Source: Timema cristinae (Eukaryota > Arthropoda > Insecta > Phasmatodea > Timematidae). From it: a stretch of DNA of 64,000 bases. Position numbers and translations under genes: made by a program. The notes below the pieces were generated by a model that saw nothing but the letters and a program-made list of their open reading frames with translations, had not been told where the DNA came from and did not search any database. The DNA lies in assembly GCA_039000515.1 (NCBI GenBank), contig JBCFYV010011164.1:51127192-51191191 (forward strand). The letters run 5' to 3'. Positions 31,424-42,223 of this stretch are shown piece after piece. Each line of letters starts with the position of its first letter. The first letter of the stretch is position 1.

Positions 31424-34400
31424 CAGGGTTCCTATGATCTGGAAAGTCAGGGGAAAAAATAATAGTCAGGGAAGCTTTAAAAAGGTCAGGGAAATGACAG
31501 TTCATGTCACATTTAGAAAAAAACAAAAATATTTTTCGTATTTACTGCGTCATAAGCCACTGCCCCAATGAAGAAAGCTGAGGGGCACTTACCATGCTCA
31601 AACTTGCTGTAACACAAGTTTTGGTAGCATTTTATTTCAGAAGGTGAACGCAGAAATCTCCTGGCCTGAACATGACAATTCTTTTAACTTTAGTGATCCA
31701 TTGTTTTGGTTCTTGTTCAAGGTTTGGCATCGTTATCATTGGATACAGTGAATTAAGACTGATTCAGCTACACCAGCAATATCTAACAAAAAACAGTTTT
31801 TAACCAGCTCTGGCTACGTCCAAATCATTTTCCTGAATTCTCATACTGGATCAGCGGCGTTGAAAGTAATAATTTGCAGGCATTTTGTAAAGTGTGCAAA
31901 AAAATTATAAACCTAAGTAATATGGGAGAGCAAGCATTAGCTTCCCAAGCAAAAGGACCAACTCATATCAAAACTCTCAAAACTTTGACAGAGCGTTCTC
32001 TGTTGACTTATTTCTCAAAAAAGTCAAGTGATTCAGGTTCATCGAGCTCCCTTGTTTCAACAGAATCTTTGGCACACAAAAAAATTCTACCTAGTGGTGA
32101 TTCGGCTGGTTACTCAAAGAGTTTTTCTGTTTCATCGGAAATCGTAAAGCCGCAGAAGGAAGCTGTTGCCAAAAGTGAAATTAGTGTAGTGCCTCGAAGA
32201 AACCCTAACACTTTTGTTATGAAAGATGATATAACTAAGGCGGTAGTAATTTAGGGTATGCAAGTTGTTTACAAAAAATGTCTTTCAATTCGTGCAATGA
32301 TTTAAGTACAATTTTTCAGTTTATGTTTCCCGAGTGTTCCATTGCCAATGCCTTTACCCTTGGTGGAGACAAGGCTGCATACTTCATTGTGCATGGTTTG
32401 GCTCCATTCTTTCATAACAATTTACTGGACCGCCTAAAATCATGTAACAACTTTGTAATTTGTTTTGATGAAGTGTTGAATAAAGTTATTCAAAGAGGAC
32501 AAATGGACATTGTATTCAGATTCTGGGACAAGGAAAATCATAAAGCCATCAGTCGTTACTTAAACAGTGTTATTTTCGATAGAAACACCGCTGAAGAATT
32601 ACTGAAGCATTTTCTGGGTGGCATTTCTCCTCTTCCACTCTAAGTTGATACAAGCGTCAATGGATGAACCAAATGTCAATTTAAAGTTTATAACACTTCT
32701 TCAGGAACACATCAAATCTGTCACAGACAATGAAGTATGTAGTTTGCTAATTCTAGGGACATGTGGGCTTCATGTTGTTCATTGTTCCTTGAGAACAGGA
32801 GTGGAGTCTGTTGATTGGGATACAAGTAGCTTATTGCGTCACATGTACTACCTGTTCACTGACTCTCCAGCTCGTCGAGCATTGTTTACCCAGTTGACAG
32901 GATGTGCAGCTTTTCCATTTAAGTTCTGTGGTGTGCGGTGGTTAGAGAATGCAAAGTGCTTTCAAAGGGCATTACAAATTTGGGACCATGTTGTTAAGTT
33001 TCTCAAAGAAGCAAAACTTCCTAAAACAAAACCTGTAGAGAGACTGAAAAGAGCAGCCTGTGATCCATTCCTAAAGTTTAAACTAGTTTTCTGCAAGACA
33101 AATGCAGATGAATGTCAGCCTTTCCTGCAACGGTTCCAGACATCAAAACCAATGACTCCATATCTTTTTGAAGCTGTAGAGAAACTTCTAATATACCTTA
33201 TGAATCGTTGAGTGAAACCTGATCTGATGAAGTGCACGGGTCCAAAGTTACTGTCTATCGACACACCAAAAAAATCAGAAAATTTGATCCTTAGCAAAAA
33301 TATTGATGTAGGATTTGCAACAAAACGTTTGTTAGGAGAAACTGCGATCACAGTAACAGAAAGACAAAAATTAGAATTTATACATGAGTGCCGCAGTATG
33401 TTAACCACCATGATTGCAAAACTACAAGAAATAAGTCCCTTAAAACATAAAGCTGTGAGAGGTTTGTCTTTATTGGATCCTTGTGTTATTCAACATTCAC
33501 CTCAACTGGGCCAGAAGAGATTTTCTTTTCTTTTGGAGGAACTCAACCATGCCAACATAAATGATGTTCTGGCTCAAAATGCCAAGAAAGAATACTTGCA
33601 TTTATGCAACCTCAAAAATCTCAGCTTTAAGAAATATTTTGTCCTTGTGATCAGTTTAGTGAAGAAGTAGGACTTGACACTATTTATGGTAGCTTTCTAA
33701 TAGGAGATGCAAACTACAAACATATTTGGGAAATAATAAAGATTTGCCTTATCTTGTCAAATGGGAATGCAACTGTTGAAGGTGGTTTTTCAGTCAATAA
33801 ATCTTTACTGGTTGAAAATATGCATGAAAAAACAGTCACTGCACAGCGTCACATTCATGATGAGATACAAGAAGCAGGAGGGATTAAAAACATACACATT
33901 AGCAAAAAGATGTTGGATTACGTGAGAGGTGCTCGGAAACGCTATCATGAATATTTGGAGATGAAGAAGCAGGAAAGAAGTGAAGAAGACAAGACGAAGG
34001 CAGAAAAGAGGAAATTAGATATACAAGTTAAAGATTTAGAAGGAAAAAGAAAAAAATTAATTATGGCAACTGAAGAGAAATGAGAAGCAATAGAAGTGGA
34101 CTTGCAAGAACTGAAGAAACAATCTTCACTTTATTAAATATAGCATAGTATCTTATTGTATGACTTTTGATAATTTTAATAAAATGAAAATTGACTTGAG
34201 ACATGAATAATATGAAAGCAGACACAGTTCTTCCTGTTGTGAGCTATTCAGTTCAGGATATGTACAGTTTAGGTAAAATAAGACTGTAATGATACCAAAC
34301 TTTTTAGTATGTTCTTAGTGGCCTGTTATTTAGTACGTATTTCTGCACATGATACCAAAGTGAATCAAGTTTGTTACAACTTTTTGATAGATTTAGACAT

Positions 34401-34642
34401 ATTTAATTATTATTCCATCATTTTCCCTGAACTGATTGGCAAGACGTCTGCTTTCTTTTCTTCCACGAGAGGTGAGGCAAGGTCGGCTGTAGGGGAGGAG
34501 GAGGCCGAAATAAATGTATTTAAATTAATATTTTCACATGTATAGTATCGTAAAGTTATAGTAGAAATTTTATGAGAAATTGGTCAGGGAACTTGGAAAA
34601 ATACTCGAGGAGAATTTTTTTACAAATACTGTAGGAACCCTG
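31424..34642 (+). mobile_element. Complete 3.2-kb hAT-like (BED-type) transposon with 5-bp target duplication
   Basis: Termini CAGGGTTCCTA (31424-31434) and TAGGAACCCTG (34632-34642) are perfect 11-bp inverted repeats, flanked on both sides by TTGCA (31419-31423 and 34643-34647). Subterminal GTCAGGGAA words occur near both ends (left about 31445-31490, right about 34583). The interior carries a decayed transposase. A 5-bp duplication is unusual for hAT (normally 8 bp). Confidence 0.82.
31780..34083 (+). pseudogene. BED-finger/hAT-like transposase pseudogene
   Basis: Starts with WLRPNHFPEFSYWISGVESN then AFCKVCKKIINLSNMGEQAL and GPTHIKTL, a BED-like zinc finger (C-x2-C with downstream H, ALASxAKG pattern). 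A Ser-rich linker follows, then CFDEVLNKV (possible first catalytic Asp, about 32464-32490), GLHVVHCSLRTGVESVDWD and WLENAKCFQRALQIW. The C-terminal box GNATVEGGFSVNKSLLVEN is followed by a charged coiled coil ending KKLIMATEEK. Lesions: stop at 32252-32254, frame change near 32640, stop TGA at 33209-33211, frame change near 33690. The frames otherwise follow one another without gaps, so the element died fairly recently. The hAT assignment rests on the BED finger and the NA-x-x-x-GFS box; it belongs to a lineage I know only as uncharacterised insect/invertebrate proteins. Confidence 0.72.
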
Positions 34643-34647
34643 TTGCA

Positions 34648-37275
34648 CCACTTCTCATTGATTCACAAGCGTCTGTCAAATGAGATTGTTGATCAACATT
34701 CTCATCACCTCAGTTTAATACACGAGAGGTTATCAATATCAAGTGAGTATGTAGAACAGCGTTCACGCTGATTGACCACTGCAGGAGAAGTAACTAACTG
34801 CCAGACAGCTGCCGAAAGAAAGTCGCTTATAAACTCAAGTGAACCGTAACCGAAGGCACTTTTTCGATTAAGATGCTTTTAAATCAACAATTAATGTTTT
34901 TGCTGATGTACTTGTATAGTATGAAACAAAGCTTTACTCCCACAGCAGTAGTGCACTTTACCCACACATAATTTCGCTTTGATAATACTGGCAACAAAAA
35001 ATATTTATAATCACGCTATATAACAAATATCTCCAAGTAGTTTATCTGGAAGAAACCTACCTTGGGACCAACAGATAATTATTAAAGATAGTGACTCTGT
35101 AGACTGTGGAGTCTATCTCTTACAGGGAGTCTGAAGAGCAACTTGTAACCCTTCAAATAGATTTGAATAACTAATTAAAAATGATAAAAGACTATGGCAC
35201 CGTAATATCTGCCAGTCATTCAACATTACAACCTTTATTAGTGAAAGCTTTTGTAAATAATCTAACAAAAATTTGGAATCATGTTTAAGAAGGTAGCTGT
35301 GGCCTATTTGGATAAAGAAATGTATAGATTGAAATCTCTGTATTGAGGATTTACATTTGCGCCAGCGGTAGCCGTCTCTTGTTGCAAAACCAATCATCGA
35401 ACCGGCGGGCTATTTAAATTCAAATATAGTGAACCTTAAATAAGGCAAGAATCCTTGATTTGACTTTCTTCCCATTTTTTTAAAAATATCTTTTATAGTT
35501 AAAAAAACTCAAATTAAAAATGCAACTAACAAAGCCAGGCCTTAAGTAACATTTGTGTTTGGTTGTTTTAAAAATATTTTTTCTGAGAGAATACCGAATA
35601 AAAAATAACTATATAAGATATTGTTTTTCACAGTAAACCAACTAGGTATTTCACTGCAATATGAGTAATATGCAACTCTGAACACATATTTCTTTAATTT
35701 GAAAATTACCCTTTTACAGCGAGTTAAAAAAAACTTTGTCAAATCAGCTATTAATACAAAAATTAGGTTGATGGTGGTTGGAATGGGTAGAATTATAATA
35801 ACTAACATATATTTATATTTTATCAAACAAATATATTATTAATACATAGCTTTAATGGGAGGAATAAAATATATAGTTGGTTAACTTTTGTTATTATTAG
35901 TTATCTTATAATTATATAACACATTGTTTTATTTGTTTACATAAGATGTATATTGCCCAAAAATAGTAACTCGATCAAGTTCTCACTCGAGGACTATGAA
36001 AATACAATAGCTAGGGAATTATTCATATAACTATACTAACATGGAAACTAAAGTATGTTGGAAAACGACGATTACATCAGTAATTTATGCAATATTATTA
36101 GTAAGTCAGAGGGGTGGGGAGGGCAAGTCCAATCAAATTCGCATTGCCGCCAAAATAGAAATAAATATTCTTTAATTCAATACAACCCAGTACGAATGAT
36201 CAGAATAGGCCTAATCTTTGTTGACTATTAGAACATGTGTACCAACAAAATTTCACTCTTTTTATTACACTTGGTTATAAAATATATCAAAAGAGCAGTT
36301 GCTCTAAAATTAAGTTATATTTAATTAGAAGAGCAGAATAAAAATACAGGACACTTTTTTTTACTATAGTTTTCGAGATACTGCATACAGCTTGGTAACT
36401 GGTGGCGTAAGCCATTACCAGTAGTGTCGGCGTTTAGTGATGTTTGAATTGCCGGGAATCAATTTCTTGTGTGTTTGATTGTGCGATAGTGTAATGCTGT
36501 GTTTGTGATCAGCAACCAGTTTTAAATTTTATCTAACATAGCTATCCATACGTATTAATAAAATTTATAATAAAACACATTCTACCTCTGTGTTTTAAAT
36601 ATGTTTTACATTGTTGATGATCAATGTTGCCAATTTAGCAACTTCGTTGCTAGACCTATCCACTTTTAAGGGTCTGAAACAACTAATTTACATTTTTTTA
36701 GCGCCTAGAAACTAATCTGGCGACTAACAACTTTCCTTAATTTTCTATCAAGTTCATGTGCATTATTTTAGATTTTAATGCTGTAGAATTTTGATTTATA
36801 ACCTACCATACTGCAATGTATTGCTTTGGTCTATAGAAGAGCTCTAAACTTTCTATCTGTCATTCACAAAAATAATCACAATGACATCGTTCCAGGGATC
36901 AGCTCAGTCCACACTGATGTATCTTACTTTCAGTTCAGATCAATGCATGCACGTTTGGCTTGACGACAAATCTGACAACTTTAATTTTTAGTTTAGCGAC
37001 AACCTGGTGACTTTCTGGCACTAATCACGCTACAACACTTATATGTTGTTAATGATTTTACTTTCAAGTCAAATATCCTCATGATTGAGTTAACTGTCAA
37101 AAGCACTCAAAATTATTTTGTTGATAAGAAGGTATTTTATTCATTAATTTTTCAGCCAACACATTGTTTTTTCTAAACAAGCACAATAACTAAACAGTGT
37201 AGTGTTTTTTTTTGTTAATTTATTGCAGAAGAAAAATAACTAAACTAATTTATCATCCATTACTTCCGAAATCAG
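34648..37275. other. AT-rich intergenic sequence
   Basis: No convincing gene. A 94-codon - strand frame (35113-35397) is leucine-rich and unrecognised. Sequence around 36625-37040 may be an old non-autonomous transposon, unproven. Confidence 0.4.
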
Positions 37276-37578
37276 GAAAAATCTCCGGTACGATATAAGC
37301 AATGGTTGAATAGAATTAAGAGGAAGAAACATGTGCCCTCTGCATCCAGTGTCATTTGCTCTAAGCATTTTAGAGAGTCAGATTTTGATCAATCCTCTCT
37401 TTTAAAAGAGAAACTTATGCTCAAAGTAAAAATCCATAAGATAAAATTAAAATCTGAAGCATGTTCCTTGTTGTTTTTGAAATGTAGAGATAAATTGGTG
37501 GCTCCAAAACATACTTTCTCTTACATAAAACAAATTGTAAGTGAAATCATCACTACTACTGGCAAAGTATCTGATTAA
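37276..37578 (+). pseudogene. THAP zinc-finger half-domain (orphan exon)
   Basis: After a good acceptor (CCGAAATCAG) the frame reads EKSPVRYKQWLNRIKRKKHV then CSKHFRESDFD: the conserved Trp and the C-x2-H-F end of a THAP domain. It continues LLKEKLMLKVKIHKIK to a stop at 37576. The first half (C-x4-C) should be in an upstream exon, but I found none in the preceding 1 kb, so this is a broken gene or transposon remnant. Confidence 0.55.
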
Positions 37579-37840
37579 AGCCTTGCTATAGCTACAGATG
37601 TTACAGAACTGAACATTGACAAATGAAGTGTCCATTCAATGTGAGCTCAAAAGTGAAATATTTAGATCGGTGAATAGGGACATATCAAAGGATGTCTTGC
37701 AGTGTTTAAGGGGCCCATGTTGAACACAACAGTAGAAACATTCTTGTGTAAAGTTATGCATTCCACAATGCCTCTTAAATTCCCTATTCTTTTGCTGACA
37801 TGACAACAGACATGATGCTATTACACCACAGTACCCGCAA

Positions 37841-38590
37841 GTACAAACATCGGTTTGTTGTAGGTTTTCATCCTGCTCGTTATCACTATCCTCACTTCTA
37901 CTTGGAACCGACACAGGTTCAAACCACTCATCATGTACAAACATCGATTTGTTGTAGGTTTTCATCCTGCTCGTTATCACTATCCTCACTTCTACTTGGA
38001 ACCGACACAGGTTCAAACCACTCATCATGTACAAACATCGATTTGTTGTAGGTTTTCATCCTGCTCGTTATCACTATCCTCACTTCTACTTGGAACTGAC
38101 ATGGGTTCAAACCACTCATCATGTACAAACATCAGTTTGTTGTAGGTTTTCATCCTGCTCGTTATCACTATCCTCACTTCTACTTGGAACTGACATGGGT
38201 TCAAACCACTCATCATGTACAAACATCGGTTTGTTGTAGGTTTTCATCCTGCTCGTTATCACTATCCTCACTTCTACTTGGAACCGACATGGGTTCAAAC
38301 CACTCATCATGTACAAACATCGGTTTGTTGTAGGTTTTCATCCTGCTCGTTATCACTATCCTCACTTCTACTTGGAACTGACATGGGTTCAAACCACTCA
38401 TCATGTACAAACATCGGTTTGTTGTAGGTTTTATCCGCTCGTTATCACTATCCTCACTTCTACTTGGAACCGACATGGGTTCAAACCACTCATCATGTAC
38501 AAACATCGGTTTGTTGTAGGTTTTCATCCTGCTCGTTATCACTATCCTCACTTCTACTTGGAACTGACATGGGTTCAAACCACTCATCAT
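37841..38590. repeat. 94-bp tandem array, 8 copies
   Basis: Units start at 37841, 37935, 38029, 38123, 38217, 38311, 38405 and 38497 (unit 7 is 92 bp). On the - strand one unit translates as DEWFEPVSVPSRSEDSDNEQ and DENLQQTDVC, and the 37841 copy is continuous with a Cys-rich frame (TCGYCGVIAS...) down to about 37640. Because 94 is not a multiple of 3, neighbouring units are in different frames, so the array is not one long protein. Copies differ at only a few positions, indicating recent expansion. Confidence 0.95.
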
Positions 38591-39080
38591 GCAGGAGGCA
38601 TAGTTTAGTGTGTACAACAGTCGAGGAGATTAATGGGAACAGAAGTGAGTGAGGAATAGTTTATATAAAGAACTATGTCAGAATTATGAAGGTTATAAAT
38701 TTCAGCCAAAAGATGTGAAAAACAAATATATGATGTATAAGGTAAATATTACTATTTTATTTATTGTATATGAAACAAAACTGCTCTTATTTTCTGATAA
38801 ACACATTTAAAAATAGCTTCTATAAGCATCAAATATACATCATTTTATTTTTGTCCAGCTCCCTCCGCCTCTACTCCCAGAAATAGGATCCTGGTTACGG
38901 CAATGTTTGAAACACCGTCTTAACCTCTTATGAAATAAAATGACTTGCTTGCAAGGGAATTATACCAAGTATTTTCCAAATTGAAAATAATCAATTAATA
39001 AACACAATTTTAAAACTAATGTGCATTCATATAGGCTTTCTTCAGTAAAAACATGACTAATAACGTTTAGAATATTGGGT
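38591..39080. other. AT-rich spacer with a DNA-transposon terminus
   Basis: On the - strand CATTGCCGTAACCAGGATCC followed by TATTTCTGGGAG (38868-38908) resembles the motif at 57829-57875 (CACTGCCGTAACCAAAGTTT), suggesting a shared transposon end. Confidence 0.4.
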
Positions 39081-39091
39081 GTGTCATACAA

Positions 39092-39343
39092 AAAATAATA
39101 TTAGCACCGAGTCTTACTACCTGTTCGGGTTATACGCTTTAAGTACTAATTACGCTAATAGAATAGGAATTGGGAAGGTTGAATTAGAGGAAGTGAACCC
39201 ACATTTGCGTGGAGGGAGAGTGGAAAACCGTTTAGGAACAACAACCCCAGTTCACCCGGCCGAGATTCGAACCTCGATCTCTCCGTCCTCAGCAGGTGAG
39301 CTCAACACGTCTAGCGCGTTAGCCAACTACGCCACCGAGGCGG
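39092..39343 (-). mobile_element. SINE family A, young copy with perfect target duplication
   Basis: Full length on the - strand: CCGCCTCGGTGGCGTAGTTG head, GAGGTTCGAATCTCGGCCGG B box, tail AAGACTCGGTGCTA and short AT tail. Flanked by GTGTCATACAA at 39081-39091 and 39344-39354 (11/11 identical), showing retrotransposition. Confidence 0.92.
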
Positions 39344-39354
39344 GTGTCATACAA

Positions 39355-39654
39355 GAAGCTTTGTGTCTATATAGATGTATAAATAAATTTGTATACAGAT
39401 ATGTACTGTGGAATATGCTGTAGTAAAGAAAATATTGATGAACTTTTTATGTGGGTAGGTATATTTTTCTAGAAGCTTGTGTGGTAGAGCTCTTTGAAAG
39501 TATTAAACCTAGAAAGATGATACTTGGACCCATCATTTTTAAATTTTCTAGAATAGTTCACACACCTAGCATAAAGATATGTCGCTAAACAAGTTTCTCC
39601 ACACACCTGACTACTGTGCTAGGCATCCAGCTCTTTGTTATTATTGCTAAGTTC
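39355..39654. other. AT-rich spacer
   Basis: Nothing recognised. Confidence 0.4.
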
Positions 39655-39835
39655 AGCACACTAGTTGTTAATGGGGCAAAGATGAGGAAAGTATTTAATA
39701 GTGAGTTAACCCACATAAACGTGAGAGAGGTTGGGAAAACCCCCATCAGTTAAACTGGCCGAGGTTTGAACATCGACCTCTTCGTCAAGGGTGATCAATA
39801 GAGTGTGAGCCAACGACTCTATCCGTAGACTTGGT
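39655..39835 (-). mobile_element. Old SINE family A-like relic
   Basis: - strand contains GAGGTCGATGTTCAAACCTC, a decayed B-box region, with GGCCAGTTTAACTGATGGGG and TTTTCCCAACCTCTCTCACG. Strongly diverged. Confidence 0.4.
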
Positions 39836-41007
39836 ACAAGCATAGTTAGTTTGTACATCATGTGCCTATATAATCAGTTTGTTCAGAAAGAGCAGTTAAA
39901 TATCCCGGTGAAAATACAAACATTTATCCACACATTCTTCCTATCCTCGACACAAATTACATCCTATGTGAATATGCACATCAATTTACAAGATTATTAA
40001 TATTATATTACTCTTACCAACAAATTTATTCATGTGTCCTTGCAAGAAATGTGGCTGTAATAGAGTCAAAATTTTGTTTTCTAGAAGAAATATCCGTCCT
40101 TTAGGTTTATATTTTGATGTTTCTATTTGAGACATTATAAACTTACAGGCAACGAGATTTAGTTTGATTTCGCTTAAAATGTTTGTTTTTTTGTGGTTTT
40201 TTTTTCAGAAAAGTGGTTGGTTTCTTCAAGTCTTTTTTGTATTTTTTTTCAGTGATATTTTGCCAGCCTTTAAATATAGGGTGTGTGTGCTTTAGGAGTC
40301 AGATATGCAGACTTTAGTGCACTCACGGCCTTCAAAAGAGGGTGATGACATCTTTTTGAAATGTCCCTTCTGCATTTTGGGGCTGAAAAAATAAAATTAA
40401 TTTATCAGCCATTATAAAATCTAACTCATCCCACAACACCACCTGCCAAAACAGTTGAATTCAAAAGTGTATTAATTAGTAAGAGGCTGAAAAGATACTT
40501 AAAACCTTCATTAAAATATATGGAAAGTGTCCAAGAATCCTTATATAATAAAATCTCAACCTTATATGTTGTTTTTGGCTCTACCGAAAATTTTGCTATA
40601 TTGTCACCCGTCACATATTGAGAAAATTTAGAAATATAACCGAAAAATGGAACTTTGGGGCAAAGGGGGTTTCCCCAATTGTCAAAACTAATAAATACTT
40701 GCCAGTATAATCAATAATAAAGGTTTATATAAATATGAACAGACAACCACAAATGACCATAAGAAAATGATTGTTTTTTAATTTCTAAACAATGTTTAGT
40801 AAAATGGAGGGTAGAGGATGTGTGTGTGAATTTAAAAACATAAATATTTTTTGAGAGATTTGAAATTTTACAAGAAGGGTGAGGGACTTACTTTAGTTAA
40901 CTAGAAATGTGTTTAAGTTTTTATATTTTAAAATTAAGATTGTGAAAATATCCTTTTTTTAATTGTGTGAAGCTGGATCTAATAGGCTAGTTAGTAAAAT
41001 TATTACT
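39836..41007. other. AT-rich intergenic sequence
   Basis: No gene or repeat recognised. Confidence 0.45.
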
Positions 41008-41092
41008 AGCACCGCGTCTTACTACCCGTTCGGGTTGTACGCACTTACGCGAATGTGTAATGGTAGGGTTATTGTGAGATGAAATGGAGGAC
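41008..41092 (-). mobile_element. SINE family B 3' fragment
   Basis: TAGCACCGCGTCTTACTACC then CGTTCGGGTTGTACGCACTT and ACGCGAATGTGTAATGGTAG: the shared tail plus the end of the family B body, 5'-truncated. Confidence 0.65.
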
Positions 41093-41637
41093 CCACCTCC
41101 CTGGCCAACTCTTGACTAGACCAACCTCAACCTATCCCTCCCCATAACCATAAATACTAAATATATATATTATAACTTACACGTACCTGGCAAATGCAGA
41201 GAGGAATGCAATTGTTTGGTACTAGGGCTGAAAGAGTTTGGTTTAATATGTTCATTACAAATTCTAAATTTAGAATGAATATTATGATTGCTCTAATTTG
41301 TGATTGGAAAATGTTTTTTTATGTTTACGTGATAAAGCTGTTTAAATCTTTTGTAGGTAGCCGATGTCTAATATATGTTCGATTTGTGCATCCTGGCACA
41401 CAACAACTACCTTGATAGTACATCATCAAAACCATTATCAAAATTTATGAAAATAAAACTTTAAAATAGAACGCCATTCCCTGAACACTAATCGTGAACA
41501 TGGGCTGGGCACTCTATAGGGACAACCTGAAACCAAGTTATACGGCGCCCCACCGCTAGATCGTTGCGGTCGCGTATGACGTAGCTGCTTGTTTTGAAAT
41601 TTGAAATTCAATTTGTTCAAAATGGCAGACTCTTTGT
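41093..41637. other. Upstream region of the P-type transposase
   Basis: A GC-rich patch, CGGCGCCCCACCGCTAGATC at 41548-41567, resembles CGGCGGCCCACCGCTCAAGC at 53967-53986 in the same orientation; it may be a piece of a shared element end or promoter. Inverted termini of the P-type element could not be located by eye. Confidence 0.35.
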
Positions 41638-42075
41638 AACTTTGTTTTGTATTCAAGGAAGATAAATAGCTATATATTTTTGGTGTTAAAATGGAATTTG
41701 AATTTTATTATAACCGATAATAATTGGTTAGGCAGTTAATTTAATTTCATAATGGGAGGGGTGAAGAAATGTTGTGTTCCTGGATGTGAGGATAAAACAT
41801 CTCCTCGTCATCGTTTTCCTGTATATGAAAAAGATATTTATGAAACATGGCTAAAGAACTTTGTTTTGTATTCAAGGAAGATAAATAGCTATATATTTTT
41901 GGTGTTAAAATGGAATTTGAATTTTATTATAACCGATAATAATTGGTTAGGCAGTTAATTTAATTTCATAATGGGAGGGGTGAAGAAATGTTGTGTTCCT
42001 GGATGTGAGGATAAAACATCTCCTCGTCATCGTTTTCCTGTATATGAAAAAGATATTTATGAAACATGGCTAAAG
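41638..42075. repeat. Apparently exact 219-bp tandem duplication covering the THAP start exon
   Basis: 41638-41856 and 41857-42075 appear identical. Each contains the 5' flank, the ATG and the first 35 or so THAP codons. Only the second copy continues into the rest of the exon; in the first copy the frame from 41752 runs through the junction and stops at 41956-41958 after 68 codons. Confidence 0.95.
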
Positions 42076-42223
42076 AGGATTCAAAATAACAAAATAGCTT
42101 TAATGCATCCGATGCAGGTTTACAACACATTCAGAATATGTGAAAGTCATTTTATTCCCTCGTGTAGAATGGAAGCTTCCAAAAGGCTGAAACCATATTC
42201 TCTGCCAGCTTTACATTTACCAG
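41971..42223 (+). CDS. P-type transposase exon 1 (THAP domain)
   Basis: Starts ATG GGA GGG (MGGVKKCCVPGCEDKTSPRH) and ends LPALHLP plus one base; donor GTAGGT. The THAP C2CH residues, the conserved Trp (ETWLK) and the C-terminal LP-x-x-x-LP motif are all present. Confidence 0.88.

Noticed and set aside
37841..38590. CRISPR-like array
   Set aside because: Units are contiguous 94-bp repeats without unique spacers, in clearly eukaryotic DNA; the same applies to the 37-, 44- and 56-bp arrays.
38025..38617. Overlapping - and + strand frames of 65-134 codons
   Set aside because: They are the same 94-bp unit read in successive frames; the period is not a multiple of three, so no long repeat protein exists.
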